Part shown: one piece after another, positions 48,695 to 56,880 of the stretch | Layout: every line of letters starts with the position of its first letter | Position numbering within the stretch: the first letter of the stretch is position 1 | Assembly: GCF_014192645.1 (NCBI RefSeq) | Contig: NZ_JACHYE010000006.1 | Coordinates: forward strand, 124,001-188,000 | DNA length: 64,000 bases | Reading direction: 5' to 3' | Source: Herbaspirillum sp. Sphag64 | GTDB taxonomy: Bacteria; Pseudomonadota; Gammaproteobacteria; Burkholderiales; Burkholderiaceae_D | Translations under genes and position numbers: made by a program | Notes under the pieces: model-generated | Database searches by the model: none | What the model was told of the DNA's origin: nothing | The model's input: the letters and a program-made list of their open reading frames with translations, nothing else

Positions 48695-49492
48695 TCACGA
48701 TGACGGTAAGGTGGAGGAGTCAAGGGTGCCGGCCAATTGTTCTGTGTGCTCGACGTTCTTGCCGCTGGTCATTACACGGCGGTGAGCGACACGCACCCGA
48801 CGTGCGGCAATTGCCGCTGGCTGCCAATGACGCCCGGCCCAGCCAGCCAACTGCTCCAGTGCCGAGCACAACAGGAAGTAAATCACGCCGACAAACAGGA
48901 AAATCTCCGCCGGATAGACCATCAGCCGGCTGTTCACCTGCGACGCCACAAACGACAGTTCACCAACCCCGACGATATAGGCCAGTGAGCTATCCTTGAC
49001 CAGGGTCACCCACTGGTTCACAAACGACGGCAGCATGATCTGTAGCGCTTGCGGCAGCACGATATAGCGCAGCACCTGCAAGCGCGGCAGCCCCAGTGAT
49101 AATCCGGCTTCCCACTGTCCGGCGCGAATCCCGGCAATGCCTGCTGCCACCGCATGCGACAGATAGGCTGCGCTCACCAGCGACAAGGCCAACATCACCG
49201 ACAGCACCCCGGGGACGTCGATGCCAAACGCAATCGGCAGCAGAAAATACGTCCAGAAAATCAGCATCAACACCGGAATCGCCCGGAAAAATCCCAGCAC
49301 CAATGTCAACAGCTTGTGCCAGATGCCGCTGCCCACACCAAGCAGCACGCCAAACAGCAAGCCCAGCAGCGCCGACAAGACCGCCGATCCGGCGCTGAGC
49401 ATCACGGTCAGCGCCGCACCACCAAGCGGCCCATCGGGATAGTTGCCCCACAACAGATAGGGCAGGTTATCGAGCAAGACAGAAAGATCCAT
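48695..49492 (-). CDS. ABC permease of the second amino-acid-type system (second permease)
   Basis: 265 aa, about five to six helices, HisMQ type with FFRAIPVLMLIFWTYFL and the EAA loop GQWEAGLSLGLPRLQVLRYIVLPQ. Its ATG overlaps the stop of the first permease by one base (TGATG). No ATPase gene belongs directly to this operon; the ATPase at 45300 or one elsewhere could serve it. Confidence 0.92.
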   Translation of the reverse strand: MDLSVLLDNLPYLLWGNYPDGPLGGAALTVMLSAGSAVLSALLGLLFGVLLGVGSGIWHKLLTLVLGFFRAIPVLMLIFWTYFLLPIAFGIDVPGVLSVMLALSLVSAAYLSHAVAAGIAGIRAGQWEAGLSLGLPRLQVLRYIVLPQALQIMLPSFVNQWVTLVKDSSLAYIVGVGELSFVASQVNSRLMVYPAEIFLFVGVIYFLLCSALEQLAGWAGRHWQPAAIAARRVRVAHRRVMTSGKNVEHTEQLAGTLDSSTLPSS

Positions 49493-50247
49493 CAGCCGCG
49501 ACCTCCCTTGGCATAGCGTGCCGGTCCGGCATGCAACTGGTAATAGCCGACGCTCTCGATCACGGCAACGGCGGCGATATACAGGAAGGTGGCGACTGCA
49601 AATGCCTGAAATGCCAAAAAGGTCTCGGACTCCACCTGCCGCGAGGTGTACGACAGCTCGGCCAGACCGATACCCATCGTCAGCGAGGTGTTCTTCAGAA
49701 TGTTCATGTACTGGCCCAGCAGCGAAGGCAAGGCAATACGCACTGCCTGTGGCAACACGATGAAGCGTAATACCTGCACCCGGGTCAGGCCCAGCGCAGC
49801 AGCGGCGATCGATTGACTGAGCGGCACGCCACGGATGCCGGAACGGATCTCTTCACTCAGATAGGCCGTCGAATAGCACACCATGCCGCATAAGGCCGCC
49901 AGCATCTCAAAGGACGGCCAGCGCACTGAAAACAAGCCTGCCACCGATAACACATGATCCGCATTGAGCCACGCCATCAACCCCTCAGGGAACAGACTGG
50001 GCAAACCGAAATACCAGAACAGCAGTTGCACCAGCAACGGCGTATTGCGAAACAGGGAGGTATAGGCTGCTGCCGGTAACCAAAAGACGCGTTGCGTGGT
50101 GGAGCGCGCGGCGGCCAGTATCAGGCCAAACAGCGTTGACAGTACAGCTACCAGTAAGGTCAGCAGTAACGTGACCTGAAAGCCCTGCCACATCCAGAGC
50201 AGATATTTAGGCGCCAGCAGGTGATCAGTAAGAAATTGGGCAAACAT
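49492..50247 (-). CDS. ABC permease of the second amino-acid-type system (first permease)
   Basis: 251 aa, about five to six helices. SLFRNTPLLVQLLFWYFGLP and the EAA loop PLSQSIAAAALGLTRVQVLRFIVLPQ place it in the HisMQ family. It starts 66 bp after the binding protein and is coupled to the next permease. Confidence 0.92.
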   Translation of the reverse strand: MFAQFLTDHLLAPKYLLWMWQGFQVTLLLTLLVAVLSTLFGLILAAARSTTQRVFWLPAAAYTSLFRNTPLLVQLLFWYFGLPSLFPEGLMAWLNADHVLSVAGLFSVRWPSFEMLAALCGMVCYSTAYLSEEIRSGIRGVPLSQSIAAAALGLTRVQVLRFIVLPQAVRIALPSLLGQYMNILKNTSLTMGIGLAELSYTSRQVESETFLAFQAFAVATFLYIAAVAVIESVGYYQLHAGPARYAKGGRG

Positions 50248-50313
50248 GCAGCATCAGACTAAAAAGAAAAAGCGGCCAGCACCGAGCCGGCCGCCTTTCG
50301 GTCAAACCAGCGA

Positions 50314-51138
50314 TTATTTTTGACTCAGCTTGGTATCGCCAATCTTGAACAGGCGTGGCAATGGCTGATTGCTTTGCGGGCCAAACCATTTGTCATAGAT
50401 TTGCTGGGCAGTGCCGTTTTTCTCCAGCTCGCGCAACCAGTCATTGAGGTAAGACACCAGACGGGTTTCACCCTTGGGCACACCAACGCCTTCATATTCC
50501 TCGGAGATGGCAAACGGCGGAATCTCATATTTATCCTTGTCCGGCAGCGTTGCCAGAATCGCTGTCAGCTTGGTGCCATCCTGGCTCAATGCCTGGATGT
50601 TGCCGTTACGCAGCGCGGCCAGACCTAATGGGGTGTCGTCATACAGGATCACTTTGGTGTCCGGATATTTCTCGCGCAGGGTCGCTTCCATCGTGGTGCC
50701 CTTGTCGGTACCGACACGGACTTTCTTGATATCGTCAGCGCTGCTCAGGACACCTTTTTTCGCTAGAAACTGTTGGCCCGAAGCGATGTAAGGAATGCTG
50801 AAATCGATGACCTTGGCGCGGTCTTCGGTAATGGTGAAATTGGCAAACACCAGGTCCACCTTGTTCGAGGTCAGCAGCGGGATACGATTGGCCGGATTGG
50901 TCGGCACCAGCTCCACCTTGACGCCCAGCTTTTTGCCCAGCGCATTGGCATAGTCCACGTCAAGCCCCACGATTTTCTTGGTGGTCGCATCGACGTAGCC
51001 AAATGGTGGGTTACCGTCAAAGGCAGCAACCCGCAGGACACCGGCTTTCTTGATATCGTCGAGCTTGTCAGCATGGGCCGCGGCGCTGCACAAGGCGAGC
51101 GCCAGAAAGAGTGGAGAAAAGCTGGTACGAAAGCGCAT
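50314..51138 (-). CDS. Periplasmic binding protein of the second amino-acid-type system
   Basis: About 274 aa; signal peptide FSPLFLALALCSAAAHA. SBP family 3: GVLRVAAFDGNPPFGYVDA, IVGLDVDYANALGKKLGVKV and KVDLVFANFTITEDRAKVIDFS. Ends in a standard C-terminal helix. AAAGGGAAC lies before ATG 51138; an upstream extension in frame would add 97 residues and is not believable. A half site GAATATGCG of the sulfur-island dyad is about 150 bp upstream. Ligand unknown; sulfur-containing amino acid inferred from context. Confidence 0.9.
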   Translation of the reverse strand: MRFRTSFSPLFLALALCSAAAHADKLDDIKKAGVLRVAAFDGNPPFGYVDATTKKIVGLDVDYANALGKKLGVKVELVPTNPANRIPLLTSNKVDLVFANFTITEDRAKVIDFSIPYIASGQQFLAKKGVLSSADDIKKVRVGTDKGTTMEATLREKYPDTKVILYDDTPLGLAALRNGNIQALSQDGTKLTAILATLPDKDKYEIPPFAISEEYEGVGVPKGETRLVSYLNDWLRELEKNGTAQQIYDKWFGPQSNQPLPRLFKIGDTKLSQK

Positions 51139-51288
51139 GGAGTTGTTCCCTTTATGATGTTGTGAAGGTCGTTCTGGCAAGCGGAGGTTTTTTCGGTCTT
51201 TCCACCTCGGCCCTGTGATGGGGCGTGCACCAGGAAGGGGCAAGTATAGAAATTTGTGGTGCGATGTAGAACGACTATTTCCAGTTTT

Positions 51289-51297
51289 GAATATGCG
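51289..51297. promoter_or_regulatory. Sulfur-island palindrome, half site (copy 3)
   Basis: GAATATGCG, the complete right half of the dyad seen at 55582, with the left half degraded. It lies 151 bp upstream of the binding-protein start, on the other strand to the transcript. Confidence 0.4.
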
Positions 51298-51308
51298 AAA
51301 AACAGCGT

Positions 51309-52511
51309 TCAATGCACAAAGGTCCCTTGCACGTAATGCACCCGATCGGCATCCATGGTCGCAATCAGCGCGTCGATGCCCGCAAGTTGTTGTGCCTGTT
51401 TGCTGCTTGCCGCTTGAGCTGACTGACACAACATATCCGCATCCGACCAGGCTGCTTCACCACGACGCTTGCGTGCCCGCAGCCAGCCATCCTTGTCCAC
51501 CAGCAGTTCGGCACCGGCGAGGTCGTTTGCTGCCAGTCCGGTGATGATGGACAGCGCCTGTAAGCTCACCCTGTCGGTATTGCGGCAGCCGATTGATCCC
51601 ATCGATCCTGTCGGCGCGGTAGAGGCTAGTTTCGTCGGATCGAGCAAGACACTCTGGAAGCGTGGATCTTCACTGGCTTGCGGCTGACCTCGCGCCGCAG
51701 CCACCAGCAGACGAATCCGCTGGCCGCGCCATTGGTCAAGACTGCGCACCGCAGGGCCGTCGCTGGCACAATCGACCGCGATCCGTGGCGCAGCAATCGG
51801 ACGTTGCCATGCGCCTGTCTCTGTAATACTTTGTCCGGCTGCGTTGGCCTTCAGATAATCAAGTACAGCCCAGGTATCGCCGGGGCTCAACTGGCTGGCG
51901 AAAGCAGGCATGCCGGCCTTGCCGTGACGAATACTCCAGAAAGCATCGCCATCACTGAGACGCCACAACAAGCCACTCGACAGATTAGGCGGTGCCACCT
52001 TCAGTGAGAGCGCCAGCGGCGTATCGCTCTTGCCATCGGCACCGTGGCAGGCAATACACTGCTGCGCATACAGCTGCTGACCATGCACAATGGAAGCCGC
52101 CGAGAAGCCGGTCGGCGAGAGATGAAAACTGGTCGGCGTCGCCGCCGTGGTCAAGAGATGACGCTCTGGCCAGGGCGTCGCAAAAAACAAGACAATGGCG
52201 GTCGACAATAGCGTCACGCGCCAGCGCAAGCTGCGACGCACCAACGCCAGCACCGCCAAAGTCAGCCCCACAGCCGTGAGCGCTAACGCCAGTAACAGCG
52301 CTCGTACCACATTGCGATCAATCAGCAGCGCCTCGCCGCTCAGGCGGCTTGCAAAGGGCCAGGCAGGCTGACCATCGACATCCGGTGCAGCACCAACCAG
52401 CGTCAACAGTTTCAATATACCCAGTTGCAGCCACTGCATCCCCTGCAGCAGCGACGTGATGATGGCGTTCCAGTCAATGCTGAGTGACGCCGCTGACAAG
52501 GACAGACTCAC
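51309..52511 (-). CDS. Membrane-anchored c-type cytochrome in a sulfonate ABC operon
   Basis: 400 aa. Hydrophobic segments at about 66-92 and 97-112, then one haem-binding site Cys152-x2-Cys155-His156 (CIACHGADGK) with a candidate axial Met in GMPAFASQLSPGDTW near residue 199, as in class-I cytochrome c. The last 170 residues (about 230-400) are not recognised and contain further Cys. Its ATG overlaps the stop of the transporter ATPase by 4 bp, so it is translationally coupled. It might take electrons from a periplasmic sulfur oxidation step, but no such enzyme is visible here. Confidence 0.82.
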   Translation of the reverse strand: MSLSLSAASLSIDWNAIITSLLQGMQWLQLGILKLLTLVGAAPDVDGQPAWPFASRLSGEALLIDRNVVRALLLALALTAVGLTLAVLALVRRSLRWRVTLLSTAIVLFFATPWPERHLLTTAATPTSFHLSPTGFSAASIVHGQQLYAQQCIACHGADGKSDTPLALSLKVAPPNLSSGLLWRLSDGDAFWSIRHGKAGMPAFASQLSPGDTWAVLDYLKANAAGQSITETGAWQRPIAAPRIAVDCASDGPAVRSLDQWRGQRIRLLVAAARGQPQASEDPRFQSVLLDPTKLASTAPTGSMGSIGCRNTDRVSLQALSIITGLAANDLAGAELLVDKDGWLRARKRRGEAAWSDADMLCQSAQAASSKQAQQLAGIDALIATMDADRVHYVQGTFVH

Positions 52512-53317
52512 CAGCTCTGGTCCACACCAAGTTGGCGCATCGCTTCGTGACGCAGTTCGGCCAGCTTTGGGTCGCCACGATGGCGCGGGTAGGGCAGGTC
52601 GACCTTGATTTCGCTGACGATCTGCGCCGGGCGTGGGCCAAACACCAGCACCCGTTGCGCCATGAACAGCGCTTCTTCAATATCATGCGTCACCAGCAAG
52701 GCCGAGAACTGCCGGCGGTGCCACAACGACACCAGTTCACTCTGCATCGACAAGCGGGTTAAAGAATCCAGCTTGCCCAAAGGCTCATCCAGAATCAGTA
52801 ACTGCGGATCATTGACCAGCGCACGTGCCAACGCGACACGTTGCGCCATCCCGCCCGAGAGCTGATGCGGGAAGGCATCGGCAAACTCCTCCAAACCAAC
52901 CAGTGCCAAGGCATCGTCAACCCGCTGGCGCTGCGCCTTGAGGATGCCGCGCGCCTGCAGACCTAGTGCCACGTTATCCCAGACCTTGCGCCACGGGAAC
53001 AAGGTCGGGTCCTGAAACACCACGATCCGTGACGGGTCAGGATGCGTGATCGGCTTGCCATCCTGCAACAGGCTGCCGACACTGGCCGGCTCCAACCCCG
53101 CTACCAGCCGCAGCAAAGTCGACTTGCCGCAACCACTCGGGCCGAGCAAGGCGACAAATTCACCCGGCGCAACCTGCAGCGAAATATCATCCAGTACCTG
53201 CAACACACCACGCGCCTGCTGGAACCAGTGACTGACCTGCTTTACCTCGATATGAGCGCCGCTGGATGCTGGCGCCACCGACGGTTTGGATTCAATGATC
53301 TCGATCGCGCTTACCAT
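52508..53317 (-). CDS. Sulfonate/nitrate-type ABC ATPase (SsuB-like)
   Basis: About 269 aa. Walker A LGPSGCGKST, signature LSGGMAQRVALARALV, Walker B LLILDEPLGKLD, switch His LLVTHDIEEALF. The SsuB/TauB/NrtD group is indicated by ASVGSLLQDGKPI and QDPTLFPWRKVWDNVALGL. Start ATG 53317 with AGGGA; it overlaps the permease by 7 bp. Energises uptake of an organosulfur or related anion. Confidence 0.9.
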   Translation of the reverse strand: MVSAIEIIESKPSVAPASSGAHIEVKQVSHWFQQARGVLQVLDDISLQVAPGEFVALLGPSGCGKSTLLRLVAGLEPASVGSLLQDGKPITHPDPSRIVVFQDPTLFPWRKVWDNVALGLQARGILKAQRQRVDDALALVGLEEFADAFPHQLSGGMAQRVALARALVNDPQLLILDEPLGKLDSLTRLSMQSELVSLWHRRQFSALLVTHDIEEALFMAQRVLVFGPRPAQIVSEIKVDLPYPRHRGDPKLAELRHEAMRQLGVDQSW

Positions 53318-54351
53318 TTGACGGTTCCCTTCTGCCACGACAAGGCACGGTCACGCACCCGGAACAGCAGCGTAATCAGGCCCGAGCTCAAGCCGGCCAT
53401 CACGATCAGCGCTGCATACATATTGCTGTAGGCCGCCCAGCCTTGCGCCCATTGCAGATACCAGCCCAGCCCGGCCTTGACCCCCATCATCTCGGCCACC
53501 ACCAGCACCGAGAAAGCCGAACCAAGTCCCATGAACAAGCCCACAAAAACCTGCGGCAATGCCGCCGGAATCGCCACCCGCAACACCAGAAACGTCGGTG
53601 TTGCCCCCAAGGTGCGCGCCACGTCGTAATAACTCTTGTTGACTGACGCCACACCCGACCAGGTCAGTACCGCCACCGGGAAGCCAGTTGCCAGCGCAAT
53701 CAGAAATACCGCCGCCGCATAGCTCGATGGTGCAAAGAAGAACGCCAGTGGCAGCAATGCAGACGCCGGAATCGGCCCCACGAAACGCAATACCGGATGC
53801 ACCCAGTAACCCGCCACGCGTGACCAGCCAATCCACACCCCCACCAGAAAGCCCACGGTGGCACCGGTCGCAAAGCCATGCGCCAGCAGCCGCAGCGAAT
53901 AAGCGGTACTCAGACCAAGGCGCGGCCAGTCTTCGCTATAGACTTCGATCAGACTTTGTGGCGGCGCAAAGAAGGGCGTCGGCAACAGGCCCAGCTTGGC
54001 GGTCAGAATTTCCCATGCCGCCAGCAGCAAAGGCGCGGCAACCAGCCACTGACCAGCAGGTTGCAGCCAGGTCACGAACCGCGCCAATGGCTTGCCGCCG
54101 ATCGCCAATACGGCCAGCAGCACCGCGATCACACTCGCGGCATAGCCAAACGTATCGGTATAAGCCCAGTCGCTAAACCCCACTACCTTATTGGGCCATT
54201 GCAAGGTCAGCAGACCCAGCGCCAGCCATGTCGTGGCGGCCAGTAAGCCGGTACGCCAGATCGGTGTTCTAGCAGCGCGTGCAGCGGCTGGGATCAGGCT
54301 GCCATCGAGCGCCAGTGGTTCTGGCGCGATGCCTGTACTTGATGTGCTCAT
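53311..54351 (-). CDS. Sulfonate-type ABC permease (SsuC-like), extended N-terminus
   Basis: 346 aa, longer than the usual 250-270. The last 260 residues are the SsuC/TauC-type domain with GWSRVAGYWVHPVLRFVGPIPASALLPL and the coupling loop SYYDVARTLGATPTFLVLRVAIP. The first 90 residues add two hydrophobic segments (about 34-51, 70-88). About seven to eight helices overall. Overlaps the ATPase gene. Confidence 0.88.
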   Translation of the reverse strand: MSTSSTGIAPEPLALDGSLIPAAARAARTPIWRTGLLAATTWLALGLLTLQWPNKVVGFSDWAYTDTFGYAASVIAVLLAVLAIGGKPLARFVTWLQPAGQWLVAAPLLLAAWEILTAKLGLLPTPFFAPPQSLIEVYSEDWPRLGLSTAYSLRLLAHGFATGATVGFLVGVWIGWSRVAGYWVHPVLRFVGPIPASALLPLAFFFAPSSYAAAVFLIALATGFPVAVLTWSGVASVNKSYYDVARTLGATPTFLVLRVAIPAALPQVFVGLFMGLGSAFSVLVVAEMMGVKAGLGWYLQWAQGWAAYSNMYAALIVMAGLSSGLITLLFRVRDRALSWQKGTVKW

Positions 54352-54388
54352 ATAAACTCCTGTTTGCGCGATCAGATGCAGAGATGCC

Positions 54389-55441
54389 TCAGGCCAGTAC
54401 GTCAGCGGTCACGAAGCTGGCAAAACGCGTTGGGTCAGTCGATTTCTTGAGTACGCCAGCGGTATGGAAGTCGCGTGCAAAATATTCCACCTCATCACGC
54501 AACACCGAGCCCGTCGGATGGTTGTGGTACGTCAAGGTACTGAGCAGCGCACGCAAGTCTTCCACGGCCACCTTGGGCGAGTACTTGGAATAAATCTTGG
54601 CGGCTTCATTGGGGTTTTCTGCCACGTATTCCGCCGCCTGAATGATCGAACGCACCACGGCCGCCGCCGCTGGCTTGTTGTTACGCACAAACTCGCCACG
54701 CGCACCGGTGATGCAGCAGAGTTTGTCCTTGTATTCGCCGGTGCCACTGTTGCCGATTTCGGTAAACACGCCCTTATTGCGCTTTTCGATCAGGTAGATA
54801 TTCGGGTCGCCATCGGCAATCGCATGGATTTCGCCCTTCTTGGCCGCGATGTCCAGCAGATCCGCCGGATAGGCGCGCCATTCAACATCCTTCTCGATAT
54901 CCACACCACGCTTGGCAAGGTGAATGCCAAAGAAGTTCTTGGCTGGGCTGTTCATGTCAGACACGCCGATAATCTTGCCCTTGAGTTGCTTCCAGTCGGT
55001 CACGCCAGCCTGTTTGACACCCACCATACGCAGGCAGCCACCGTGCGCCGCGCCGATCACCTTCACATCAAAGCCGGATTCCAGCGGCTTCAACCAGCGG
55101 TGAATCAGCCCCACACCCACATCGGCCTTGCCGGTTGCCAGCGACTCCAGCAATTGGTCGGTTGAACCACCCCAGTTCAGCAGTTCCACCTGCAGACCAT
55201 TCTTTTCAAAGAAGCCTTTTTCTTGCGCGACAACCACGGGCGACAAGCAAAATGCGACTGCGCTCCAGGCAAAGGTCACCTTGTGCGGTGTACCGCCGGA
55301 CCAGGCATTGCCTGCTGCCAGTGCACCACCGAGGCCGGCCAGTGCAGCGGCACCGCCAGCACGCAAGATACTGCGACGCGACCAGCCAGCGCTTTGTTCT
55401 GCTTGATCCGTCAGTTCAAATGGAGAGGGAAGATGGTTCAT
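54389..55441 (-). CDS. Tat-exported sulfonate-type binding protein
   Basis: 350 aa. Twin-arginine leader WSRRSILRAGGAAALAGLGG at about 20-39. NMT1/SsuA-like: FAWSAVAFCLSPVVVAQEKG, WGGSTDQLLESLATGKADVGVG. Such proteins bind sulfonates, taurine, nitrate or related ligands; the ligand cannot be fixed from sequence. First gene of the operon binding protein - permease - ATPase - cytochrome c. A perfect CGCATAT-GA-ATATGCG palindrome lies 141 bp upstream in the gap to the divergent OsmC gene. Confidence 0.9.
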   Translation of the reverse strand: MNHLPSPFELTDQAEQSAGWSRRSILRAGGAAALAGLGGALAAGNAWSGGTPHKVTFAWSAVAFCLSPVVVAQEKGFFEKNGLQVELLNWGGSTDQLLESLATGKADVGVGLIHRWLKPLESGFDVKVIGAAHGGCLRMVGVKQAGVTDWKQLKGKIIGVSDMNSPAKNFFGIHLAKRGVDIEKDVEWRAYPADLLDIAAKKGEIHAIADGDPNIYLIEKRNKGVFTEIGNSGTGEYKDKLCCITGARGEFVRNNKPAAAAVVRSIIQAAEYVAENPNEAAKIYSKYSPKVAVEDLRALLSTLTYHNHPTGSVLRDEVEYFARDFHTAGVLKKSTDPTRFASFVTADVLA

Positions 55442-55581
55442 GATAGAGGGCTCCGCAAGGTTGTCAGGACGGTCGGTGCGGTCAGGCGAATACAGGGACG
55501 CACCATGATAAAAACAGCACTATCGCGCAACGCCTCCCTCAAAACAAAGAATAAAAACGCGCAAAGTTATGTTGCTGATGA

Positions 55582-55597
55582 CGCATATGAATATGCG
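55582..55597. promoter_or_regulatory. Sulfur-island palindrome, copy 1 (perfect)
   Basis: CGCATAT-GA-ATATGCG, perfect 7-bp arms around two bases. It lies in the divergent gap between the sulfonate-type binding protein (141 bp) and the OsmC gene (131 bp). Copies or halves of it precede the other two sulfur operons. A LysR-type regulator of sulfur starvation (CysB/Cbl/SsuR kind) would be a natural binder, but none is in the window. Confidence 0.65.
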
Positions 55598-55727
55598 GTT
55601 AGCGTCTATCTGGCAAGGCATCGTGCAGGTATAAAGATATGCGGATTGCTTCCTTGTGCGGCCCGGCTGGTCGCCTGCAGACTACGGCGTCAACGCCACG
55701 TTTGGCTGCACTCTCAAGGAGGAAATC

Positions 55728-56324
55728 ATGACATCACTTAACCACTATCTCAGTGAAAAACGCAGTGCCGTGCTGGCACGTGAGGCTCTGGTCGAGGCTG
55801 GCAATGCCAGCCCGAATAGTTTGTCGGCCAAGGTTAGCGCGGAAGGGCGCAGCGGCGTGCGGCGCATTCGTATTCGTGATCATCAGGTTATCAGCGACAG
55901 CCCGCCAGATTTTGCTGGCTACAACCTTGGCCCCAGCTCGCCGGAGTTGCAGCTGGGTGTGCTGGGTTCCTGCGTGACGCATATCTTTCTGATTCAGGCC
56001 GCATCGCGGCAGGTGCCAATTGATCGCCTTGAAGTCGAAGTCAGCGGCAAGATCGATCCTCGCGGCGGCAAGCCTGGCTACGAGAGCATTCCCATCTGGC
56101 CGCACGATATTGGCTATACCGTGCATATTGATTCGCCAGCGTCGGCGGAGGACGTGCAGGCCTTGTTTGAGGCGGTGGAAAAAAACTGCCCGATTCTGAA
56201 TCTGCTCAAAAATCCGCAGACCATCCGGGCAGAAATCCGTCATCACAAAACCAATGAGGCAGCCAGTCCGATTGAGGGTGAGAGCGCTATTACGGCAGCC
56301 GACGGCGTGGTGCAGAAGAAGTAA
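55728..56324 (+). CDS. OsmC-family protein
   Basis: About 198 aa. OsmC/Ohr fold: SSPELQLGVLGSCVTHIFL carries the first conserved Cys and NCPILNLL the second; these redox Cys reduce organic peroxides in Ohr/OsmC. An ideal AAGGAGG site lies 6 bases before ATG 55728. It is divergent from the sulfonate-type ABC operon and shares the palindrome, so it is probably part of the same sulfur response. OsmC proteins linked to sulfur metabolism are known. Confidence 0.9.
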   Translation: MTSLNHYLSEKRSAVLAREALVEAGNASPNSLSAKVSAEGRSGVRRIRIRDHQVISDSPPDFAGYNLGPSSPELQLGVLGSCVTHIFLIQAASRQVPIDRLEVEVSGKIDPRGGKPGYESIPIWPHDIGYTVHIDSPASAEDVQALFEAVEKNCPILNLLKNPQTIRAEIRHHKTNEAASPIEGESAITAADGVVQKK

Positions 56325-56330
56325 GCCGGT

Positions 56331-56666
56331 TCAATCCTCCCAGAACGTGTTGAGTGCATCAATGTGTTCTTGGGCGTTGTGGTGCAGTAACTTGATGGCG
56401 GCCATGGAGAGGCGCATCAGATTGGCGGCGTCGGTTTTGCCGATGGCAGGTGCGCTCTGGTCGTCGGCTTCGGCGTCCAGATTCATCTCTCTGGCGAGTT
56501 CACTGGCATAGATGATTTGCAGGCTGCTGTCGATGCCTGCGGTGATGTCGCGGGTGAGTTCAATGAAGTCGGCGAATTTCTCTTCGCGGCCGGGGCCGTG
56601 AATCCATTGAAAGTCTTGGTGGGTGGGATTGGTATTGCTTTGGTCAGACGTGTTGAAGCTAGGCAT
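56331..56666 (-). CDS. 111-aa hypothetical protein behind a structured leader
   Basis: Not recognised with confidence. The protein is helical and acidic, with FNTSDQSNTNPTHQDFQ at the N-terminus and SLQIIYASELAREMNLDAEA and NLMRLSMAAIKLLHHNAQEH later; no membrane segment. It resembles small pseudomonad/Burkholderiales proteins of about 100 aa found behind structured leaders (inference). The ribosome binding site TAGGAGG is near ideal but is complementary to a segment further upstream. It converges on OsmC with a 6-bp gap. Confidence 0.7.
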   Translation of the reverse strand: MPSFNTSDQSNTNPTHQDFQWIHGPGREEKFADFIELTRDITAGIDSSLQIIYASELAREMNLDAEADDQSAPAIGKTDAANLMRLSMAAIKLLHHNAQEHIDALNTFWED

Positions 56667-56880
56667 GTTGGCCTCCTAGTTAAGTGGATGACCGCAGACC
56701 CCGCTTCCAAACGGGGAGGGCGGCAGATGACAAGGTTGGAAGACCGGTTAACTAGGGAACCCGGCAGGCCTAAGCCTCCCTGCCACCGCCGCCCATTGAG
56801 AACGTAGGATGGCCCGGACGCAAAAAACCGCCAAGCTGGCGGTTGTCCGCCTAGTTAATTTCGAGCTTCCACACTCGGTC
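56667..56880 (-). ncRNA. Candidate cis-regulatory RNA leader of the 111-aa gene
   Basis: On the minus strand, about 210 nt before the gene can form: CGGAC/GTCCG around AACCGCCA-GC-TTGGCGGTT (56815-56849); GGGCGGC (56788-56794) with GCCGCCC (56718-56724), enclosing GGCAGG/CCTGCC (56763-56784); and CCCCG/CGGGG (56699-56716). TTAACTAGG occurs at 56850-56858 and again as the start of the ribosome binding site at 56675-56683; CCTAGTTAA (56748-56756), the exact complement, lies between them in the loop GGTT-CCCTAGTT-AACC. The two copies compete for it. No known riboswitch class was recognised. Confidence 0.6.
56826..56844 (-). terminator. Hairpin plus T-run inside the leader
   Basis: On the minus strand AACCGCCA / TGGCGGTT (8 bp, 3-base loop) is followed by TTTTG, i.e. 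six T counting the stem end. It would end T6SS-region transcripts or act as an attenuator within the leader. Confidence 0.6.

Noticed and set aside
50314-51429. 371-codon form of the second binding protein
   Set aside because: The first 97 codons are upstream non-coding sequence; the signal peptide starts at 51138.
54464-55165. 233-codon plus-strand frame
   Set aside because: Antisense to the Tat-exported binding protein; no ribosome binding site.
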